From Oerskovia rustica (GTDB lineage Bacteria > Actinomycetota > Actinomycetes > Actinomycetales > Cellulomonadaceae): a DNA stretch of 32,908 bases. The stretch is from contig NZ_JACSQQ010000005.1 of assembly GCF_014836555.1 (NCBI RefSeq), forward strand, positions 24,912-57,819, in the 5' to 3' direction. Position 1 is the first letter of the stretch. The number at the start of each line of letters is the position of its first letter. The translations under genes and the position numbers were made by a program. Below the pieces are notes generated by a model. It was not told the origin of the DNA. It was given only the letters and a program-made list of their open reading frames with translations, and did no database searches. Of the stretch, positions 28,776 to 32,908 are shown one piece after another.

Positions 28776-29852
28776 CTAGGCGAAGGCGACTACGCCGGGT
28801 ACGTCGGTGTGGATTCCGCTGCTACAGAGCCTCACGTCGGGCGCGGAAGCGTAGGTCTCTGCGATCTCGACTAGGCAGCCCGTTCCGTGTGGCGTGCAGC
28901 GCAACCGCATCTGCGTTCGCTTGGGTAGTGGTCCTAGTGGTATGCCATGCAGTCCGCGCTCCGTGCCGATGATTACACGTTCCCGTCCACGAATCATTGC
29001 TGTCCGCACCTCGTCCAATTGCTTCACGCTGGCCGTCCGCATGTCGGCCTTGTTGCCCGTGAGCGTGTTCACCAAGCACACCGCTCGTTCCGGGCTGATC
29101 GACCACCAGATCCGGGGGGCATCCAGGAGCCCGGGACGGCGCTCGGGAATCAGGGTGGTCTGCACCGGCGCGTCACTCGTGATGAACCTCCCCTTGGGGT
29201 CGATCCAGATCTCGAGCTGCTTGCCGGTCATGACATCAGCAGCGTCGTACATCCCGGTAAAGGCCGATTCAGTGTGGGACCCTGCCAGTTGGATGGCCGT
29301 CAGGGCTTCCGTCTTCTGCCCGTTGACGCCCTGCCGCCGCCACCACTCTCCCTGGGCGGCCAACTGGCGACGCATCTGGGATGTGCGTCCTCGCTGGACG
29401 CTCACGAGAAGGCCCAGCGACATAAAGTCCTCGAAGGTGAGTTGCTCGGGGTCTGTGAGACGGCAGAGCATTGCCTGAATGCGGGCAAGTTCGCGGTCAA
29501 GTACGGCATACATGAGCTCGACTCGGTTGTGAGGCGTGCCATCGACGCCGACTACCCGGTAGAAGTTCTCGGCCACGCACGCATCGCGGAGGCCAACTAG
29601 TCGGCGATGCCCCAGGATGGTGTCAATGGTGTGGACGCGCTTGCCATCCTCTGACCAGTACTTCATGTAGCTCTTGGGCACGTAGTGGTGGCGACGTGAC
29701 GGCGGGTCAGGCTGGTGGGCCTGGGCCATGAGCTCATCGAGGCGTTCGCGGGCGACACCTGAGCGCGGATCGCCACCGGTGATCGGAACCTTGCCCCACG
29801 GATTGCGCGCCGTGGAGATCAACTGCCAGTCGCCCGTGGGACTTTCTGTCAT
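28776..29852 (-). CDS. DUF4238 family protein
   Basis: A 358-aa protein. The N-terminal RRHHYVPKSYMKYWSEDGKRVHTID (residues 53-77) is the DUF4238 signature (HHYVP.FYL..F). Mid-protein regions with DREL..IQAMLCRL and TFEDFMSLGLLVSVQRGRTSQMRRQLAAQGEWW are helical and typical. A conserved DPKGRFITSDAPV and an ERAVCLVNTLTGNK region follow. The biochemical role of DUF4238 is unknown; such genes are scattered in accessory regions and some are suspected in phage or stress defence. The ATG overlaps the previous small gene by 4 nt (ATGA), so it is the last gene of the leftward early operon. It converges with the 264-aa gene. Confidence 0.8.
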   Translation of the reverse strand: MTESPTGDWQLISTARNPWGKVPITGGDPRSGVARERLDELMAQAHQPDPPSRRHHYVPKSYMKYWSEDGKRVHTIDTILGHRRLVGLRDACVAENFYRVVGVDGTPHNRVELMYAVLDRELARIQAMLCRLTDPEQLTFEDFMSLGLLVSVQRGRTSQMRRQLAAQGEWWRRQGVNGQKTEALTAIQLAGSHTESAFTGMYDAADVMTGKQLEIWIDPKGRFITSDAPVQTTLIPERRPGLLDAPRIWWSISPERAVCLVNTLTGNKADMRTASVKQLDEVRTAMIRGRERVIIGTERGLHGIPLGPLPKRTQMRLRCTPHGTGCLVEIAETYASAPDVRLCSSGIHTDVPGVVAFA

Positions 29853-29977
29853 GCCCTGAGTGTCCCATCCCTGGAGGACGCACCCCTGCTCGCGCGCTTC
29901 CAGGTCCAGCGGTACTCGTTCTCGCAGACGGCGGCGAGGATCTCTTTCCGCTGGCCTACGGTGTCGATGCGGGTCAT
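29849..29977 (-). CDS. 42-aa basic protein between overlapping genes
   Basis: A 42-aa frame from ATG 29977 to TGA 29849 (MTRIDTVGQRKEIL...). It has 4-nt ATGA overlaps with both neighbours, which is the main evidence for a real gene. The product is short, basic at the C-terminus and has one Cys; a helical N-terminus is likely. No function recognised. Confidence 0.62.
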   Translation of the reverse strand: MTRIDTVGQRKEILAAVCENEYRWTWKRASRGASSRDGTLRA

Positions 29978-30312
29978 GGCTCCCCTTCGAGGGCTCGGGT
30001 GAGGTCGTGTACTACGTCGCCTAGGTTGGCCTGCTGGGAGGCGAGGCGCGCCCAGAGGGTGAGCAGATCGGTCACGCGTTCGAGTGCTGCCCGTGCCGCA
30101 TCACGCTCGATGGTGGTCTGTCCGAGTAGCGGCATGACTTCGTCATAGGTGTCCGAGATGTGTTGCAGGTATGCGTTCTCGGCCCGTAGTCGGTCTACCT
30201 CGTCGGCCAGCTCGGACAGGAGTTCCTGCGTGTACACGGCCTGGCCGTTCGGGACGGCGTTCAGCACGAGCACCTCGGCCCTCGCGCGTCGGGTCAGGTC
30301 GTCGGTGCTCAT
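29974..30312 (-). CDS. 112-aa coiled-coil phage protein
   Basis: A 112-aa protein rich in heptad-like leucines (LLSELADEVDRLRAENAYLQHI, then ERDAARAALERVTDLLTLWARLASQQANL). It is therefore probably a dimeric coiled coil. It starts at ATG 30312, overlapping the stop of the upstream gene by ATGA. No domain is recognised; it is part of the block of small early genes. Confidence 0.72.
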   Translation of the reverse strand: MSTDDLTRRARAEVLVLNAVPNGQAVYTQELLSELADEVDRLRAENAYLQHISDTYDEVMPLLGQTTIERDAARAALERVTDLLTLWARLASQQANLGDVVHDLTRALEGEP

Positions 30313-30656
30313 GCGTCCTCCAAAGCGGTCGTGATGGCGGTGACGGTCGCGCAGGGCCACGAGATGGCGTTCTCGTAGGTGTCGACGCCGCATCCGGTGC
30401 AGTCGCCGTACCCGTCGTCTGCGTGCAGGTCGAGTACTGCGCGGAGTGCGGTGGTCCCGGCGGGCAGGTCAGTCCGCGCGTGAGCGATGAACACGCCGGT
30501 CTCGTCGTCAGTAACGGTCGCGAGGAGGTCATCGTCGCGAGTGTGTTCGGTAGATGGTCCGAACACCCACCCCTGTCCGCCGTAGGTCCATGGTCCGTCT
30601 GTGGCGGCGTTGGTGCGTGCGTCCACCTGGTCGAGCCAGGTCCGTGCGTCAGTCAT
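30309..30656 (-). CDS. 115-aa early-region phage protein
   Basis: An acidic 115-aa protein (MTDARTWLDQVDARTNAATDGPWTYGGQGWVFGPS...). The opening phrase ending in a GPWTYGG.G motif recurs in many actinophage early proteins of unknown role. A CTGCG pair and a C-terminal helix (ATVTAITTALEDA) are visible. It starts at ATG 30656, overlapping the upstream gene by 8 nt, and ends in an ATGA overlap with the next. Confidence 0.72.
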   Translation of the reverse strand: MTDARTWLDQVDARTNAATDGPWTYGGQGWVFGPSTEHTRDDDLLATVTDDETGVFIAHARTDLPAGTTALRAVLDLHADDGYGDCTGCGVDTYENAISWPCATVTAITTALEDA

Positions 30657-30783
30657 CGGAGTCCTCGCAGGCGTCGCAGGTCAGCGTCAGGTACTCGCTG
30701 CGGATGGTGAAGTTCACGGGCGGGGTCAGGTCGATCTCTTCGACCTCGCCGCACTTCGGGCAGTGCGCGCTCAGGTCAGCCAT
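30649..30783 (-). CDS. 44-aa zinc-ribbon protein
   Basis: A 44-aa frame from ATG 30783 to TGA 30649. It has two Cys pairs, CPKC and CDAC, separated by 25 residues with VNFTIRSEYLTL between them: a minimal zinc ribbon. The C-terminus is acidic (EDSDD). GAGGAG lies 6-7 nt upstream. It overlaps both neighbours by 8 nt. Probably a small nucleic-acid- or protein-binding phage protein. Confidence 0.7.
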   Translation of the reverse strand: MADLSAHCPKCGEVEEIDLTPPVNFTIRSEYLTLTCDACEDSDD

Positions 30784-31561
30784 GGGTTACTCCTCTCAGG
30801 CGGGCGGCGATCTCAGCGGTCAAGCGGTTGATGTTCCCGTCTGGCAGGTAGCCCCCGAGGTGCATCGAGATGACGTCTGCGATCGCCGCCTCGTCCACCA
30901 CGGGCGGGGCGGCAGCTCGACGCACGAACTGGGCGATGATCTCGGTCTGGGCCTCGTCGCCGTCGCAGTCCTCGGGGAGCGTCGCGGCCACCTCGCCTGC
31001 CCATTCCTCCCAGTCGGCCACGGTCCAGCCGCCGTCGTCCACGGGCGGGGCAGGGATGCGCTCCACGCGGGTGGCGGCCGTCCACGTGATGTGCGAGCCG
31101 TCCTCGAACGTGACGATCATGTTCGGCGACAGGCCCACGTACTCCGTCGAGCGCACGGCGCGGTAGACGCTGCCCGGGAACATGACCTGGTCGCCGGGCG
31201 CGAGTTCACCCACGGCCACGTCCTCGCGTCGGGTGTCGGACACCGGGGCGGGGTGCGTGGTCAGCCACTCATCCATGTCGGTGAGGAAGTCGTCTCGCAT
31301 CCAAGAGGCGGCGGAACGGTTCCTTGCGACGGCATCCCGGTACTCGACCAGCGACCCGGCCTGAGGTTGTGCCGGGTGAGCGGCGAGCAGGGCACGGAGG
31401 CGCTCGGCGATCTCGCGCCGAGCCGCGGCGTGACCGACCTGGCGCGGCTCTATCGGCGGAAGCGGCTGCCGCGCCAGGTCTTCCGCGAGCTTGGTGAGGG
31501 CGGTGCGCAGATCGTTGGGGTCGGCCGGCGTGTGGGGCTTCGGTGAGGTCGGGGCGGTCAT
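30776..31561 (-). CDS. 261-aa early-region phage protein
   Basis: A soluble 261-aa protein with an N-terminal helical segment (NDLRTALTKLAEDLARQPLPPIEP, then AARREIAERLRALLAAHP). A beta region follows (DVAVGELAPGDQVMFPGSVYRAVRSTEYVGLSPNMIVTFEDGSHITWTAATRVERI) that resembles small phage beta domains found in many actinophages. An acidic helical end comes last (GWTVADWEEWAGEV..., VVDEAAIADVISMHLGGYLP). No catalytic motif. It starts at ATG 31561 with an ATGA overlap; its last bases contain the ribosome-binding site of the zinc-ribbon gene. Confidence 0.7.
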   Translation of the reverse strand: MTAPTSPKPHTPADPNDLRTALTKLAEDLARQPLPPIEPRQVGHAAARREIAERLRALLAAHPAQPQAGSLVEYRDAVARNRSAASWMRDDFLTDMDEWLTTHPAPVSDTRREDVAVGELAPGDQVMFPGSVYRAVRSTEYVGLSPNMIVTFEDGSHITWTAATRVERIPAPPVDDGGWTVADWEEWAGEVAATLPEDCDGDEAQTEIIAQFVRRAAAPPVVDEAAIADVISMHLGGYLPDGNINRLTAEIAARLRGVTHG

Positions 31562-31755
31562 GGGGTGGTTCCTTCGCAGTCGCAGGGCATGGTGAGCCAG
31601 CAGGTCGGGCAGGTCTCGGCGGGGCGATCGACCGTGCGGCACGTGGCGTGCTCGTACTCGCCGTCGCCGAGCGAGACGATCCGCTCGCCCGGGGCGATGT
31701 GCTCCTCGCAGTCGGTACAGGTCCCGTGGAAGCGGGCCACGAACGGGGCGCTCAT
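31558..31755 (-). CDS. 65-aa zinc-finger-like phage protein
   Basis: A Cys-rich 65-aa protein. CTDCEEHIAPGERIVSLGDGEYEHATC and CPTCWLTMPCDC give four Cys pairs or triads, compatible with one or two zinc sites. Proteins with C..C..HI.PGE......H..C are common in actinophages and probably bind nucleic acid. It starts at ATG 31755 with an ATGA overlap with the upstream gene; the longer upstream frame is a shadow. Confidence 0.72.
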   Translation of the reverse strand: MSAPFVARFHGTCTDCEEHIAPGERIVSLGDGEYEHATCRTVDRPAETCPTCWLTMPCDCEGTTP

Positions 31756-32039
31756 CGGGTCATCACCCCCAGGTAGGACCCGCGGGGGTTCTCGTCGTCG
31801 CCGACGGGCCAGACGTCGTAGGCGTGGTCGTCGCCGCAGCTGCACGGGACCTTGCGGAACCGGCCCACGTCGAGCTCTGGCCAGTCGGCGAGATGGGTGG
31901 GCCCGTCTGCCCAGTGGCGCCCGAGCCCCTCCTCGGCGAGCAGGTGGAGCAGCAGGTCGTCGAGGTCCATCTCGCATCCGAGGTGGACGTGGATCTGCCC
32001 GTCGGGCTCGAGCCGCTCGATCTTGCGCGCGCCGTTCAT
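31752..32039 (-). CDS. 95-aa early-region phage protein
   Basis: A 95-aa acidic protein (MNGARKIERLEPDGQIHVHLGCEMDLDDLLLHLLAEEGL...) with a CSC motif and a C-terminal GDDENPRGSYLGVMTR. No known domain is recognised. ATG 32039 overlaps the upstream gene by 4 nt and its stop overlaps the following ATG. Confidence 0.7.
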   Translation of the reverse strand: MNGARKIERLEPDGQIHVHLGCEMDLDDLLLHLLAEEGLGRHWADGPTHLADWPELDVGRFRKVPCSCGDDHAYDVWPVGDDENPRGSYLGVMTR

Positions 32040-32326
32040 GCGCCGGCCTCCACGGTCTCGGTCGCCGTGGTGGCGAGCTGGATGACGCCCTCAGCGGTGG
32101 CGATCCAGGGCGCCCTGCCGGCGGGGGAGAGGTCTTCCCAGGTGGTGTAGCGGTTCTCGGTGTGGCGGGCGTAGATGTGGGCGGCGATCGCGTCGACGAG
32201 CGGGCCGGGGGTGGGGGCGATCGTGGCGCCCTCGGCGTCGAGGGTGAGGCCGAGGTGGGCGGCGATCGCGGCGGTCATGTTGAGGGTGACGCGGATCCGC
32301 TCCGCGTTCACGTGCTGGTCGCTCAT
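32036..32326 (-). CDS. 96-aa early-region phage protein
   Basis: A 96-aa helical protein (HVNAERIRVTLNMTAAIAAHLGLTLDAEGATI, then LVDAIAAHIYARHTENRYTTWEDLSPAGRAPWIATAEGVIQL). The YTTWEDLSPAGRAPWIA stretch looks like a conserved phage early motif. It starts at ATG 32326, overlapping the previous gene by 4 nt. Confidence 0.68.
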   Translation of the reverse strand: MSDQHVNAERIRVTLNMTAAIAAHLGLTLDAEGATIAPTPGPLVDAIAAHIYARHTENRYTTWEDLSPAGRAPWIATAEGVIQLATTATETVEAGA

Positions 32327-32757
32327 GCGTGCTCCTTGATCGGGAGTCCGGCGGCCTGCCGGACGAGGTTGGCGCCACCGGCGTAGGCGGCAGGGATCGG
32401 CGCGGGCGCCGGGGTGGGGGTGTGGTCGTCGGCTGCGAGCTCGTCGGCCCTGCAGGCGCCGCACCGGCCCTTCGGGTAGGAGCGGTGTGCGTCGCCCTCG
32501 ATGTCGCAGGGCGTGTACCGGCCGCTGCTGGTCTCGGTGCCGGCGACGGCCTGCCACCAGGGCCCGAGCTCGTTCATGCGCTTCGGGGTCTGGGTCTTCG
32601 GGTCGGTCGCGACCCAGGTGAGAGCCACGGCGACGTCGCGGTAGGCGCGGTGTGCGTGGTCTCGCACGAGGAACGTGCAGAGCGATTGCAGGGGCCAGTC
32701 GGGTCGCAGCGCGTTAGCGGCTGCTGCCAGGCGCTCGACCTCGGTCCGGGTCAGCAT
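32323..32757 (-). CDS. 144-aa early-region phage protein, first visible gene of the operon
   Basis: A 144-aa protein with an N-terminal helical part (RTEVERLAAAANALRPDWPLQSLCTFLVRDHAHRAYRDVAVALTWVATDP) that is shared by many actinophage proteins near replication genes. A CDIEGDAHRSYPKGRCGACR motif (possible zinc knuckle) and a Pro/Ala-rich tail ending PAAYAGGANLVRQAAGLPIKEHA follow. ATG 32757 lies next to a long palindrome. It has no gene upstream within the window and may be first in its transcription unit. Confidence 0.7.
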   Translation of the reverse strand: MLTRTEVERLAAAANALRPDWPLQSLCTFLVRDHAHRAYRDVAVALTWVATDPKTQTPKRMNELGPWWQAVAGTETSSGRYTPCDIEGDAHRSYPKGRCGACRADELAADDHTPTPAPAPIPAAYAGGANLVRQAAGLPIKEHA

Positions 32758-32758
32758 C

Positions 32759-32814
32759 CCAAGGCCAATCCGTCGTGCCGCTCGCGCGGTACGTAGGTGA
32801 CGATTTGGCCTTGG
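32759..32814. promoter_or_regulatory. Long imperfect palindrome upstream of the early operon
   Basis: CCAAGGCCAA (32759-32768) pairs with TTGGCCTTGG (32805-32814), continuing to CGTC/GACG after a 2-nt mismatch, with an inner CCGC/GCGG stem. Its left arm ends 1 nt from ATG 32757, so a transcript starting upstream would fold the start region into a hairpin. Operator and leader-control readings are both possible. Confidence 0.6.
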
Positions 32815-32844
32815 TCTCCACGTCCAAAACGGAGGTGAGCCGAA

Positions 32845-32850
32845 AGACTA
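32845..32850 (-). promoter_or_regulatory. Candidate -10 (TAGTCT) of the early operon
   Basis: On the minus strand TAGTCT would start transcription near 32838 and give a leader of about 80 nt containing the palindrome. The (GGGTC)4 tract occupies the -35 position. Confidence 0.4.
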
Positions 32851-32855
32851 AGGAC

Positions 32856-32881
32856 GGGTCGGGTCGGGTCGGGTCGGGGGG
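32856..32881 (+). repeat. (GGGTC)4 tract followed by a G6 run, G-quadruplex candidate
   Basis: Four copies of GGGTC (32856-32875) are followed by six G (32876-32881), so five G-runs are separated by two-base loops on the plus strand. This fits the G3-N2 pattern of stable quadruplexes. It lies upstream of the early operon at the edge of the window. Confidence 0.7.
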
Positions 32882-32908
32882 ACCGTGACTGCTGCCGTGA
32901 CTCACGCG

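Noticed and set aside
32714-32905. 63-aa frame MSHGSSHGPPDPTRPDP... on minus
   Set aside because: It overlaps the better-supported gene start at 32757 in another frame and is composed of the repeated pentamer.
3312-32908. Integrase, repressor, replication or CRISPR features
   Set aside because: I looked for tyrosine/serine integrase motifs, Cro/CI-type repressors and repeat-spacer arrays and saw none; these should lie right of the window if the prophage is complete.

Overview
The window is high-GC DNA from an actinobacterium. Codon use, leaderless-type promoters, a corynebacterial-type LexA box and a mycobacterial-like chromosomal neighbourhood suggest a member of the Micrococcales such as a Cellulomonas relative. 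The genus is an inference. The first ~3.3 kb is chromosome; the rest is most of a siphovirus-type prophage that runs off the right edge.

Chromosomal flank (1-3311): a 5-formyltetrahydrofolate cyclo-ligase gene (minus strand) faces away from a RimJ-like N-acetyltransferase gene and a GlpR/SepX-like membrane division protein gene (plus strand). A complete tRNA-Ala (anticodon CGC, CCA encoded) follows and is the probable integration site (attL).

Phage left end (3312-5500): small, individually promoted genes lie between the tRNA and the late operon. They comprise a divergent pair with leaderless-type promoters (54-aa protein; helix-turn-helix plus zinc-finger protein), a two-gene minus-strand cassette behind a perfect LexA/SOS box, a 51-aa zinc-knuckle protein, and a YjaB-like GNAT acetyltransferase with its own promoter. 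A strong terminator hairpin at 5500-5525 closes the late operon.

Late operon (25857 down to 5542, all minus strand), in order of transcription: HNH nuclease, small and large terminase, SPP1-gp6-like portal, MuF-type head protein, scaffold, P22-like major capsid protein, HeH/LEM-like protein, head-tail connector, head closure, gp10-like protein, tail terminator, 60-aa protein, major tail protein, tail assembly chaperones joined by a -1 frameshift at a CCCAAAA site, tape measure, four tail-tip proteins, a coiled-coil membrane protein, M15 endolysin, and a two-TM holin-like protein. The genes mostly overlap or nearly abut. This is a complete head, tail and lysis module, and nothing in it looks broken.

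Right part (25900-32908): a self-promoted membrane protein, a small multi-TM protein, a zinc-ribbon/HTH protein, an inward-facing pair (an unrecognised plus-strand 264-aa protein facing a DUF4238 protein across a perfect bidirectional terminator), and a nine-gene leftward operon of small proteins in which every junction overlaps. The leader of that operon, at the right edge, carries a long imperfect palindrome and a G-rich (GGGTC)4 tract. No integrase, repressor or replication gene is present; by synteny they should lie to the right of the window, near attR.

The most notable regulatory features are the SOS-boxed cassette, a hairpin whose loop is complementary to the ribosome-binding site of the tail chaperone gene, the frameshift site, and a repeated start-associated leader element.
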